Source: Nitrogeniibacter sp041600915 (GTDB taxonomy: Bacteria > Pseudomonadota > Gammaproteobacteria > Burkholderiales > Rhodocyclaceae). From it: a stretch of DNA of 11,439 nucleotides. Made by a program: the position numbers and the translations under genes. How positions within the stretch are numbered: the first letter of the stretch is position 1; each line of letters begins with the position of its first letter. Below, piece after piece: positions 1 through 7,700 of this stretch. The notes beneath the pieces are model-generated. The model made no database searches, was not told the DNA's origin, and was given only the letters and a program-made list of their open reading frames with translations. Where the stretch lies: contig JBFIJC010000096.1 of the NCBI GenBank assembly GCA_041600915.1, forward strand, positions 1-11,439, in the 5' to 3' direction.

Positions 1-124
1 CTGCGCGGCGTTGTCAGTCTCGCAATGTAAAGTTGATTAATTTACTCTGGTATTGAGCAAAAGGCTTTGATCGCTATCAACATGCCAAGGAGGCCTCGCG
101 GCGGCCGCGTCACGGCGCTGCCGC

Positions 125-130
125 TACAAT
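125..130 (+). promoter_or_regulatory. Possible -10 element of the YgjP-like gene
   Basis: TACAAT matches the sigma70 -10 consensus at 5 of 6 positions and sits 28 bases before the start codon at 159, which would give a leader of about 22 nt. No good -35 lies 16-18 bp upstream because that stretch is GC-rich, so the call is weak. The rest of positions 1-158 holds no gene I can support; the only other structure is a short inverted repeat at 27-45 (GTAAA/TTTAC). Confidence 0.3.
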
Positions 131-158
131 GCGCTGACCGCTCACCCGACACCCCGCC

Positions 159-698
159 ATGCGTCCCAAGCCACCGCCCAATTACCTTGCCGGCTATCCC
201 GCCCATCTGGTCACACAAGTCACCGAGTTGATCGCCGCCGATCAACTGGGCGAGATGCTGCGACGCAAGTACCCGGAAGCGCATGCGGTGCGCACCGACA
301 AAGCGCTGTACGACTATGTGCTGGAGGTCAAAAACACCCATCTGCGCAATGCCGGGCCGCTGAGCAAGGTGGCCTACGACAGCAAGCTGCAGGTCATCGC
401 CCATGCGCTGGGCACACATACCGCGATCTCCCGCGTGCAAGGCGGCAAGCTCAAGGCCAAGCGAGAGATCCGCGTGGCGACGGTGTTTCGCGAGATGCCG
501 CCGGCGTTTCTGGAAATGATCGTGGTGCACGAGCTGGCGCACATGAAAGAGCGCGAGCACGACAAGGCCTTCTACCAGCTGTGCCGGCATATGGCGCCGG
601 CCTATCACCAGTGGGAGTTCGACCTGCGCGCCTATCTGGCCTATCTGGCGGCCGGCGGCGCAGCACTGTGGCCCGCAGCCGGCGCCTCAGCCGACTGA
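159..698 (+). CDS. YgjP/DUF45-like zinc metallopeptidase (M48-type)
   Basis: A predicted cytoplasmic zinc-dependent metallopeptidase of the YgjP (DUF45) group, 179 residues, close to the usual length of about 170. The family signature is visible: HELAH at residues 124-128 supplies two zinc-binding histidines and the catalytic Glu125. The downstream His134, in the order HExxH-x5-H, matches the third ligand position of YgjP relatives. There is no signal peptide or membrane segment. The C-terminus (WEFDLRAYLAYL, then an Ala/Gly-rich tail) looks family-specific and non-catalytic. The ATG at 159 lacks a clear Shine-Dalgarno sequence but is the first sensible start before the conserved region. The gene stands alone and converges on the PPK2 gene with a 25-bp gap. 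Physiological substrates of YgjP proteins are not established, so only the enzyme class is claimed. Confidence 0.85.
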   Translation: MRPKPPPNYLAGYPAHLVTQVTELIAADQLGEMLRRKYPEAHAVRTDKALYDYVLEVKNTHLRNAGPLSKVAYDSKLQVIAHALGTHTAISRVQGGKLKAKREIRVATVFREMPPAFLEMIVVHELAHMKEREHDKAFYQLCRHMAPAYHQWEFDLRAYLAYLAAGGAALWPAAGASAD

Positions 699-723
699 TA
701 CAGCACTCGCCAGCCGCCCGAAA

Positions 724-1656
724 TCAATACACCGCTGGTACAAACATTTCATTCGGCACCGGATGCCGGATGTAGTTGCTGTTGTACACCCTCGCTGGCA
801 AGGCCACGGGCGCGTGCGGAATCTCCTGATAGGGAATCCGGCTGAGCAGGTGGTGAATGCAGTTGAGCCGCGCGCGCTTTTTGCCGCCGGGCTGGATCAC
901 CCACCACGGCGCCTCGGGGATGTGGGTGCGCTCGAGCATCACCTCCTTGGCGATGGTGTATTGCTCCCAGCGGCGGCGCGACTCCATGTCCATGGGGCTG
1001 AGCTTCCACTGCTTGAGCGGGTCGTGGATGCGCATCTGGAAGCGACGGTTCTGCTCGTCGTCGGTGACCGAAAACCAGTATTTGACAAGGATGATGCCCG
1101 AGCGGGTGAGCATTTTCTCGAACTCGGGCACGTCGCGAAAGAAGGCTTCGTATTCGTCGTCCGAACAAAAACCCATCACCCGCTCAACCCCCGCACGGTT
1201 GTACCAGCTGCGGTCAAACAACACGATCTCGCCGCCGGCGGGAAGATGGTTCACATAGCGCTGGAAATACCACTGGGTCTGCTCGCGCTCGCTCGGCGCG
1301 GGCAGCGCCGCCACCCGGCACACACGAGGGTTGAGCCGCTGGGTGATGCGCTTGATCGCGCCGCCCTTGCCGGCCGCGTCGCGCCCCTCGAACAACACCA
1401 CCAGCTTGAGCTTGTGGTGCACCACCCAGTCCTGCAGCTTGACCAGCTCCCCCTGCAGCCGGATCAGCTCCTGAAAGTACAGCCGGCGATCCATGTCGCG
1501 CTCGCTGCCGTCCAGGCCTTTCGTGTCGTAGTCGGCCAGGGCTTCGAGCCGATAGTCGTCAATCTCCATCTCCAGCTCTTCATCAAAGCTGTCGAGCAAT
1601 TCGTCATGGAGGTGGGGATCACGGGCAATATCGCGCGCAAAACTGTCAGAACTCAT
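724..1656 (-). CDS. ppk2: PPK2-family polyphosphate kinase
   Basis: A family 2 polyphosphate kinase of 310 residues, which transfers phosphate between inorganic polyphosphate and nucleotides, in this family usually polyP-driven phosphorylation of nucleoside diphosphates. Visible motifs are Walker A GRDAAGKGG (91-99), Walker B DRSWYNR (148-154) and an Arg-rich lid region around residues 204-209, followed by the conserved WKLSPMD segment (217-223). Residues 13-55 form an acidic N-terminal extension before the P-loop domain. I chose ATG 1656 over the in-frame ATG at 1665: GGAG (1666-1669) is 9 nt from the former but directly abuts the latter. Length and motif layout fit the single-domain class I type. 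ADP versus GDP/AMP preference cannot be told from sequence. It is separated by 99 bp from the secreted-protein gene upstream and probably has its own promoter. Confidence 0.93.
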   Translation of the reverse strand: MSSDSFARDIARDPHLHDELLDSFDEELEMEIDDYRLEALADYDTKGLDGSERDMDRRLYFQELIRLQGELVKLQDWVVHHKLKLVVLFEGRDAAGKGGAIKRITQRLNPRVCRVAALPAPSEREQTQWYFQRYVNHLPAGGEIVLFDRSWYNRAGVERVMGFCSDDEYEAFFRDVPEFEKMLTRSGIILVKYWFSVTDDEQNRRFQMRIHDPLKQWKLSPMDMESRRRWEQYTIAKEVMLERTHIPEAPWWVIQPGGKKRARLNCIHHLLSRIPYQEIPHAPVALPARVYNSNYIRHPVPNEMFVPAVY

Positions 1657-1687
1657 CGAGAACATCTCCAGCCAGGGGATGACTGTG

Positions 1688-1693
1688 ATGATA
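1688..1693 (-). promoter_or_regulatory. Possible -10 element of ppk2
   Basis: Read on the minus strand, TATCAT matches the -10 consensus at 5 of 6 positions. It would start a transcript near 1681, leaving a leader of about 25 nt before the ATG at 1656. The -35 partner is poor (TTCGGA at 16 bp), so an activator or a different promoter is possible. Confidence 0.28.
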
Positions 1694-1755
1694 ACCGGAT
1701 TAAGAAGTTCCGAAGGCGGCCGGCTTTTTATGCCAACGGGGCGGGCAACAAATCA

Positions 1756-2253
1756 CTATCGCCGCAGCTTGCAGCGCTTGCCTTCGTACTGGTGGCGGTG
1801 CAGGGCGTAGGCCTTGCCGTTCCAGCGATGGACCGGAAAGCAGAAGCCCGGACCGCCAATCTCGATGTCGGGCCAGCCGCCCACGCCTTTGCTGTCGAGG
1901 AAGCCCGGCAGGCCGACAGACACGGTGATTTTCTGCCAGCGGCCGCCCGCCTGCTGACTGACAATCCAGAAGCCGCTGCCCGTCATGCCATAGCAGTAGG
2001 TGCCGCCTTCGGAGATCACCGCTTCGGGGCGGCCGTCGCCGTTGAGGTCGAGCACCTGTTCGATTTTTCCGGGGCTGTAGCTGGGTGTGCCCGGGTCTTG
2101 GCAGTCGCTCCGCCACACGCCGCCGCGCTGAGCGAATCCGGCGGCCTTGAAGGCGGCCTGTTGCTCCGCCGCCGACAGGCTCATCGGCGCGCCGACGGCC
2201 ACGCCCGTGCCGCCAAGCAGCGCCAGCATCATGAAGAAAGCCACTTTGCGCAT
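1756..2253 (-). CDS. Small secreted protein with a DLNGDG loop
   Basis: A predicted exported protein of 165 residues that I cannot name. A signal peptide spans about residues 1-22 (MRK, hydrophobic stretch, then a VGA-P cleavage-like site). The mature part contains DLNGDGRPE at 69-77, which resembles the calcium-binding loops of FG-GAP/VCBS or dockerin-like repeats, here in a single copy. Four cysteines (51, 87, 138, 161) could form two disulfides in the periplasm, and the region is rich in Gly, Trp and aromatic residues. ATG 2253 is preferred to an upstream ATG at 2271 because GGAG lies 6 nt before it and the signal peptide begins there. The gene follows dbpA by 84 bp on the same strand but shows its own promoter-like elements. 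The function is unknown; a calcium-stabilised periplasmic protein is an inference. Confidence 0.7.
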   Translation of the reverse strand: MRKVAFFMMLALLGGTGVAVGAPMSLSAAEQQAAFKAAGFAQRGGVWRSDCQDPGTPSYSPGKIEQVLDLNGDGRPEAVISEGGTYCYGMTGSGFWIVSQQAGGRWQKITVSVGLPGFLDSKGVGGWPDIEIGGPGFCFPVHRWNGKAYALHRHQYEGKRCKLRR

Positions 2254-2291
2254 GATGAGCTCCGTCGGCATCCGGCCGGGTCTTCGATCCC

Positions 2292-2320
2292 AGCCTAGAC
2301 GCCGCCGCGCGCCGCTTCAA
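2292..2320 (-). promoter_or_regulatory. Possible sigma70 promoter of the secreted-protein gene
   Basis: On the minus strand TTGAAG (2315-2320) and TAGGCT (2292-2297) are separated by exactly 17 bp, giving a leader of about 35 nt to the ATG at 2253. Matches are 4/6 and 3/6. The -35 lies inside a hairpin (2311-2325). Confidence 0.27.
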
Positions 2321-2329
2321 GCGGCTTTT
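2311..2329 (+). terminator. Hairpin plus T-run facing the + strand
   Basis: GCCGCT-TCA-AGCGGC is a perfect 6-bp stem with a 3-nt loop, followed on the plus strand by TTTT. It lies just past the dbpA stop codon, but the T-run is on the wrong side for dbpA, which is transcribed on the minus strand. It could stabilise the dbpA mRNA end or block antisense transcription; there is no plus-strand gene for it to terminate. Confidence 0.35.
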
Positions 2330-2337
2330 CAGCCCTC

Positions 2338-3783
<1,446 letters not shown>

Positions 3784-3788
3784 ACCGA

Positions 3789-3794
3789 ATTATC
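3789..3794 (-). promoter_or_regulatory. Possible -10 element abutting the dbpA start
   Basis: Read on the minus strand, GATAAT matches the -10 consensus at 5 of 6 positions but ends only 5 nt before the dbpA ATG (3783). If used, transcription would begin at or next to the start codon. No convincing -35 is seen 17 bp upstream (TCGGCC). Confidence 0.22.
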
Positions 3795-3816
3795 CCGTCT
3801 CGCGGGGCTAAGGCCG

Positions 3817-3855
3817 AAAAAAACTTGTGCGCCGCGCCAGACGGCGAGGCGCACA
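3817..3855 (-). terminator. Rho-independent terminator of the winged-helix-like gene
   Basis: On the minus strand an 8-bp stem TGTGCGCC/GGCGCACA continues, after a single mismatch, into a 4-bp stem CGCC/GGCG with loop GTCT. It is followed two bases later by seven T (3817-3823 as A on the plus strand). It lies 25-63 bases past the stop of the 3880-4377 gene and insulates dbpA from it. Confidence 0.9.
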
Positions 3856-3879
3856 GCCTGCATCACAAGCGCGGATCGG

Positions 3880-4377
3880 TCAGCGCTGCGCCTTGCGACG
3901 ACGCGCGGCGGCGGCGTGGCGCCATTGGCCGGCGCGCTTGGCGGCGGCTTCGGCGGCCTTGGTTTTGGGCATCAACATATTGCGGCCGGTGCCGGACTTC
4001 GACGCCCGGTGCGCGTTGATGGCCGCATGGATGGCCTCGACCGTCAGCACCACCGCGGGGTGGTCATCGGCCTGCGGATAGCCCACCAGGTCTTCGCGAA
4101 TGCTGTCGACCCGCTCATCCGATGTGGCCTTCTTGGGCAGACCGACCACCATCTTCTCGCCCTCGGCGGTCAGCACATAGCCGCCCTCGACTTCGGCGAT
4201 CAGGCCGTGGGTGGACAAGCGCCCGAAAGAATCGATGAGTTTGGGCGAAGGCGGAATCGCCCCTTCAAGAATCAGATCCAGCGCGGCGATCACACCGACC
4301 AGATCGGCCGCACGGCGCTTGGACGCCATCAGCGTGGCCAGTAAAAGCGGGGCATCCGCATCACGAAAATTGTGCAT
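3880..4377 (-). CDS. Unrecognised winged-helix-like protein with basic tail
   Basis: A 165-residue protein whose family I do not recognise. Residues about 10-80 look like a helix-helix-helix-wing arrangement: LLLATLMASKRRAADLV, a second helix, a helix around SPKLIDSFGRLSTHGL, then a beta-hairpin-like IAEVEGGYVLTAEGEKMV. This pattern is common in winged helix-turn-helix DNA-binding proteins. The last 35-40 residues are rich in Lys, Arg and Ala (KTKAAEAAAKRAG, then AAAARRRKAQR), a disordered, nucleic-acid-binding type of tail. No signal peptide or cysteine cluster is seen. I chose ATG 4377 because AAAGG sits 8 nt upstream; the longer frame to 4455 adds a non-conserved-looking Cys/Arg-rich stretch. 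The gene is monocistronic, with its own terminator. A DNA-binding or nucleoid-associated role is inference only. Confidence 0.65.
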   Translation of the reverse strand: MHNFRDADAPLLLATLMASKRRAADLVGVIAALDLILEGAIPPSPKLIDSFGRLSTHGLIAEVEGGYVLTAEGEKMVVGLPKKATSDERVDSIREDLVGYPQADDHPAVVLTVEAIHAAINAHRASKSGTGRNMLMPKTKAAEAAAKRAGQWRHAAAARRRKAQR

Positions 4378-4501
4378 CTGAAAAACCTTTGAGTGCGCGC
4401 AAGCCGCGCATTGACCGTCGAAACGCCCCCGCGCGGCGCGACAAAACGCCGTCACCTGTTACCGGAAACACTTCGGAAGACGCAGAGTGTAATGCTTTGC
4501 C

Positions 4502-4518
4502 GGGCAAAAACCTTGCCC
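4502..4518. repeat. Inverted repeat GGGCAA-N5-TTGCCC
   Basis: A perfect 6-bp inverted repeat with a 5-bp spacer (AAACC), in the divergent gap between the winged-helix-like gene and the cupin gene. It could be an operator or a small hairpin; there is no T-run to make it a terminator. It is 125-141 bp upstream of the minus-strand start. Confidence 0.4.
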
Positions 4519-4584
4519 AACAACACCTTGCGGGACAAACGGCCAGCGCACCCCAGCTCAACTCCGTGCCGCCCAAAACACCGC

Positions 4585-4612
4585 TTGCGAACGTATCCGC
4601 CGGGTCTATGCT
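4585..4612 (+). promoter_or_regulatory. Possible sigma70 promoter of the cupin gene
   Basis: TTGCGA (4585-4590) and TATGCT (4607-4612) are separated by 16 bp, each matching consensus at 4 of 6 positions. This would give a leader of about 110 nt to the start at 4730, longer than the others proposed in this window. Confidence 0.3.
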
Positions 4613-4729
4613 CCCAATACGTCTCGCAGGCGCACCACCGCTTCGCCATGACGCGACACCTGTCCAGCCCGCGCGCTTCGGGGCTCTATGGGCCCCGACC
4701 GACCCCGCGTCACGATTCAGAGGTGCCCC

Positions 4730-5092
4730 ATGCTGCGAACCCCTGCACTCCTCGTACTGTCACTCGTGTCCTTGACCGCGGTGGCTCAAGACCCCGTCGT
4801 GACCGATGGCGATCAATACAAGGTCTTGCTCGAAAATGAGCAGGTCCGCGTACTCGAACACCAAGACCAACCGGGCGACACCACCTACCAACACCATCAC
4901 CCCGCCTTCGTGCTCTACGCTGTGAGCCCCTTCAAACGCAGCATCACCCTGCCCGACGGCAAAGTCATCCAGCGCGAATTCAAGGCCGGCGACGTGATCT
5001 ACTCCGCCGCCCAAACCCACGTCGGCAAAAACATCGGCAGCACACCGACGCACGTGATCATGGTCGAGCTCAAATCCCCCGCAAAGCCATAA
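4730..5092 (+). CDS. Small periplasmic cupin-domain protein
   Basis: A predicted exported single-domain cupin of 120 residues. Residues 1-20 are a signal peptide (MLRTP, hydrophobic stretch, AVAQ cleavage-like site). The barrel shows cupin motif 1 as G49-x5-HHH (55-57) and motif 2 as G87...H97-x3-N101. The motif 1 glutamate found in classical cupins is absent; the segment reads HHHPAFVLYAV, so any metal site would be formed mainly by histidines. ATG 4730 is chosen because AGAGGT lies 5 nt upstream and the signal peptide starts there; an in-frame ATG at 4688 would bury it. The gene converges on the DUF4399-type gene with a 42-bp gap and no obvious terminator between them. Substrate and reaction, if any, are unknown. 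Confidence 0.8.
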   Translation: MLRTPALLVLSLVSLTAVAQDPVVTDGDQYKVLLENEQVRVLEHQDQPGDTTYQHHHPAFVLYAVSPFKRSITLPDGKVIQREFKAGDVIYSAAQTHVGKNIGSTPTHVIMVELKSPAKP

Positions 5093-5134
5093 GGCTACGG
5101 CTGACGGGATGGCAAGTGGTCGAGCCGAACCGGT

Positions 5135-5941
5135 TCAGCGCACCGTAACGGTAAAACGTCGTCTGGTCGAACTCTCCAGCACACGCAGCGGCTGGGCATT
5201 GCTGACCAGTTCGGCCACCGCCGAATACACGCCCGCCGGCGGCGTCAGCCAGACCTGCGTCCGCCCGTCGGCCAGTTCGATCAGCTCCGTCTTGCCCTCG
5301 GCGTTTTGCAGGGTGATGCGGAAATGCCCGGTGTTGTCGTCCTTGATGTCGGTGTGCGAGATATTGAAGCCGGAGGCGTGCAGGCCAAACAGAAAAGGCG
5401 CAGTCACGCGTGCGCCTTCCTTAGGCGTCAGCACCGCAACCGATTTTTCGGCCAGGGTCGCCTTGTCGCGCCCGCCGGGCCCGCGCACCTCGATGTTCAG
5501 CACATCGCTGTAAACAAAATTTGGGATGTGCTTGTCATCCGCAAACACCAGCCGAAGCGCGTGCTTGCCGGCCGGCAACTCGACCACCGCCTCCATCTGG
5601 CCTTTGCCGAAGTGAACATACTGGTCGTTGAAAGGCAGCGGCTGGGTAAAGTCGAGCGGCAACTCGCGATTGATCATCAAATGGTGATGACCGGTATGTG
5701 ACACCGGCTTGCTGACCGCCGCAATGCCGATGCCCGAGAGCCCGAATTTGACGACAAAGGGGCTGTCGACCACGTCGCCGGACTTGAGGTTGGAGAAAAA
5801 GGCGTTTTTCTCGAGACGGGGGGACTCGGTCACCCACGGATGCGGGGCATCGGCCCACACGGGTGTGGCAAGGGCGAACGCGGCCAGCGCCAGAACATGG
5901 CGCAGCGCACTCGCAACCGCCGGCAATTGACTTGCTCTCAT
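5135..5941 (-). CDS. Secreted DUF4399-type protein, two-repeat
   Basis: A predicted periplasmic protein of 268 residues with a signal peptide (about 1-30, ending PVWA-DA). Residues 48-152 match the DUF4399 pattern: a beta-rich fold with the conserved HHHLMIN (85-91), then FGKGQ (111-115) and PAGKHALRLVFADD (123-136). Residues 168-267 look like a second, diverged copy: KEGARVTAPFLFGLHASG aligns with KSGDVVDSPFVVKFGLSG, GHFRITL replaces HHHLMIN, and PAGVYSAVAELVSN replaces PAGKHALRLVFADD. The histidine cluster is reduced to a single His in this copy. The function of DUF4399 is not established; the His cluster suggests metal or ligand binding in repeat 1 only. The ATG is supported by GAAGAG 8 nt upstream and a good promoter further up. 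It ends tail-to-tail with the cupin gene. Confidence 0.82.
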   Translation of the reverse strand: MRASQLPAVASALRHVLALAAFALATPVWADAPHPWVTESPRLEKNAFFSNLKSGDVVDSPFVVKFGLSGIGIAAVSKPVSHTGHHHLMINRELPLDFTQPLPFNDQYVHFGKGQMEAVVELPAGKHALRLVFADDKHIPNFVYSDVLNIEVRGPGGRDKATLAEKSVAVLTPKEGARVTAPFLFGLHASGFNISHTDIKDDNTGHFRITLQNAEGKTELIELADGRTQVWLTPPAGVYSAVAELVSNAQPLRVLESSTRRRFTVTVR

Positions 5942-5971
5942 GGCGCGAACTCTTCAGGGGTTGGGCCGCAG

Positions 5972-6000
5972 AGCGTATGGCGGCGCCGCATCGCCGTCAA
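5972..6000 (-). promoter_or_regulatory. Sigma70 promoter of the DUF4399-type gene
   Basis: On the minus strand TTGACG (5995-6000, 5/6 match) and TACGCT (5972-5977, 3/6) have an ideal 17-bp spacer. The predicted transcript starts near 5965, giving a leader of about 24 nt. This is the best -35 in the window. Confidence 0.42.
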
Positions 6001-6097
6001 TCTCGCCTTTGTCATTTTTGTGCACGGCTGCGGGGCGAACGCACGGGCAGGTGGGGCGCCGACCATTTTCACGCCCTGCGCCGCACACGGCGAACAA

Positions 6098-6129
6098 AAT
6101 AAAACCCGGCCTGATGACCGGGTTTTATT
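6098..6129 (-). terminator. Rho-independent terminator of ilvA
   Basis: A perfect 12-bp inverted repeat AATAAAACCCGG/CCGGGTTTTATT with an 8-base loop lies 19 bases past the ilvA stop. Read on the minus strand the GC stem is followed by TTTTATTTTG. The AT-rich outer part makes it potentially bidirectional, but no plus-strand gene ends here. Confidence 0.95.
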
Positions 6130-6147
6130 GTCGGGCAACAGCAGCGC

Positions 6148-7668
6148 TCAGCCGAGGAACATGCGGTAGGCCGGGTTGGCGGTCTCATCCGCATATTCGT
6201 AGCCAAGCCGGTCGAGAAAGGTCTGGAACGCGGCCTTGTCGGCCGGCGGCACCTGCATGCCCACCAGCACGCGGCCGGAATCGGAGCCGTGGTTGCGGTA
6301 GTGGAAGAGCGAGATGTTCCAGTCCGAGCGCAGGTTGGTGAGGAAATTCATCAGCGCACCGGGGCGCTCGGGGAAGACGAAGCGGTAGATGACTTCGTCC
6401 TCGGCTTGCGGGGCATGACCGCCAACCATGTAGCGCACATGGCTCTTGGCCATTTCGTCATCGGTCAGGTCCATGCAGGGCAGGCCTTCGGCGACCAGGT
6501 TGGTGACCAGCGCGCGCGATTCTTCACGGTTATGCACCGACACGCCGACAAAGATGTGCGCCTCGGCGCTGTCTGCGTAGCGATAGTTGAATTCGGTGAT
6601 GTTGCGGCTGCCGAGCAGGCTGCAGAAGCGCTTGAAAGAACCAGGCTGCTCAGGAATGGTGACGGCCAGCACGGCCTCGCGCTGCTCGCCGACTTCGGCG
6701 CGCTCGGCAACGAAGCGCAGGCGGTCGAAGTTCATGTTGGCACCCGAGGCGACGGCGACCAGCGTGGCGTCGCGCAAGCCTTCGCGCGCGGCGTAGGCCT
6801 TGGCGCCGGCCACGGCCAGCGCGCCGGCGGGCTCAAGAATGGAGCGGGTGTCTTCGAACACGTCCTTGATGGCGGCGCAGATGGCGTCATTGTCGACACG
6901 GATCATCTCGTCGACATGCAGCTGACACAGGCGGAAGGTTTCTTCGCCCACTTCCTTGACGGCCGCGCCGTCGGCAAACAGGCCGACCTGATCGAGCACC
7001 ACGCGCTCGCCTGCCGCCAGCGACTGAGTCATGGCGTCTGCATCGGTCGCTTCGACACCGATGATCTTGATCTCGGGACGGATGCGTTTCACATAGGCCG
7101 CCACACCGGCGATCAGCCCGCCACCGCCGACGCAACAGAAGATGGCCTCGATGGGTTTGGGGTGCTGGCGCAGGATCTCCATGCCGACGGTGCCCTGACC
7201 GGCGATCACGTCAGGGTCGTCGAAAGGATGCACAAAGGTCAGCCCCTCGGCGGCTTCGAGTTCCTTGGCGTGGGTATAGGCCTCGGAAAAGCTCTCGCCC
7301 GCCAGCACCACTTCGCCGCCCCGGCGACGCACCGCATCCACCTTGATCAGCGGCGTGGTGGTGGGCATGACGATGACCGCCCGCACGCCTTTTTTCTGCG
7401 CCGACAGCGCCAGGCCCTGGGCATGGTTGCCGGCCGAGGCGCACACCAGCCCGCGCGCCAGGGCTTCGGGCGACAGCTTGCTGAGTTTGTTGTAGGCCCC
7501 GCGCAGCTTGAAGCTGAACACGGGCTGCAGGTCTTCGCGCTTGAAGTAGAAACGATTGCCCGTGCGGGCCGACAGGCTGGCCGCGAAATCGAGCGGGGTT
7601 TCAATGGCGACGTCGTACACCTGCGCGTTGAGGATGCGTTCAAGGTAATCAGGGTGCGCGGTGCTCAT
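6148..7668 (-). CDS. ilvA: Threonine ammonia-lyase, biosynthetic (IlvA)
   Basis: PLP-dependent threonine deaminase of 506 residues, converting L-threonine to 2-oxobutanoate and ammonia, the committed step of isoleucine synthesis in the cytoplasm. The catalytic domain shows the PLP-binding Lys54 in FSFKLRGAYNK, the SAGNHAQG motif (78-85) and the Gly-rich phosphate loop GGGGLIAG (181-188). Two ACT-like regulatory domains follow at about 330-402 and 425-497, the arrangement of the long biosynthetic enzyme feedback-inhibited by isoleucine, as in E. coli (514 residues), and unlike the short catabolic TdcB. The frame is open back to 7977, but that upstream part is antisense to yqaA; ATG 7668 begins the family-like sequence. 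AGG lies 8 nt before it. No leader peptide or attenuator is visible upstream. Confidence 0.97.
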   Translation of the reverse strand: MSTAHPDYLERILNAQVYDVAIETPLDFAASLSARTGNRFYFKREDLQPVFSFKLRGAYNKLSKLSPEALARGLVCASAGNHAQGLALSAQKKGVRAVIVMPTTTPLIKVDAVRRRGGEVVLAGESFSEAYTHAKELEAAEGLTFVHPFDDPDVIAGQGTVGMEILRQHPKPIEAIFCCVGGGGLIAGVAAYVKRIRPEIKIIGVEATDADAMTQSLAAGERVVLDQVGLFADGAAVKEVGEETFRLCQLHVDEMIRVDNDAICAAIKDVFEDTRSILEPAGALAVAGAKAYAAREGLRDATLVAVASGANMNFDRLRFVAERAEVGEQREAVLAVTIPEQPGSFKRFCSLLGSRNITEFNYRYADSAEAHIFVGVSVHNREESRALVTNLVAEGLPCMDLTDDEMAKSHVRYMVGGHAPQAEDEVIYRFVFPERPGALMNFLTNLRSDWNISLFHYRNHGSDSGRVLVGMQVPPADKAAFQTFLDRLGYEYADETANPAYRMFLG

Positions 7669-7700
7669 CGTAAAAGCCTGTAACTTCAAGGGAAACGTGC

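Larger units (their letters stand above)
4378..4729. other. 352-bp divergent intergenic region
   Basis: No credible gene lies between the winged-helix-like gene (minus) and the cupin gene (plus). Open frames crossing it in both directions have no family resemblance and poor starts. It is somewhat less GC-rich than its flanks. It contains a perfect 6-bp inverted repeat at 4502-4518 and a candidate plus-strand promoter at 4585-4612. The promoter for the minus-strand gene must also lie here, but I found no convincing -35/-10 pair for it. Confidence 0.6.

Noticed and set aside
763..2298. 511-codon plus-strand open frame across ppk2 and the secreted-protein gene
   Set aside because: It spans two genes and their intergenic gap on the opposite strand, both with clear motifs or signal peptides; it is a GC-bias artefact.
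4393..4839. Plus-strand open frames within the 352-bp gap running into the cupin gene
   Set aside because: Arg/Pro/Ser-rich composition, no ribosome site and out of frame with the well-supported cupin; treated as non-coding.
5127..5136. GAACCGGTTC palindrome at the end of the DUF4399-type gene
   Set aside because: A 10-bp palindrome at the stop codon of a GC-rich gene with no T-run and no second copy; it is not convincing as a terminator or operator.
6289..7683. 464-codon plus-strand open frame antisense to ilvA
   Set aside because: Mirror of the strongly conserved IlvA; no family resemblance and typical low-complexity shadow composition.
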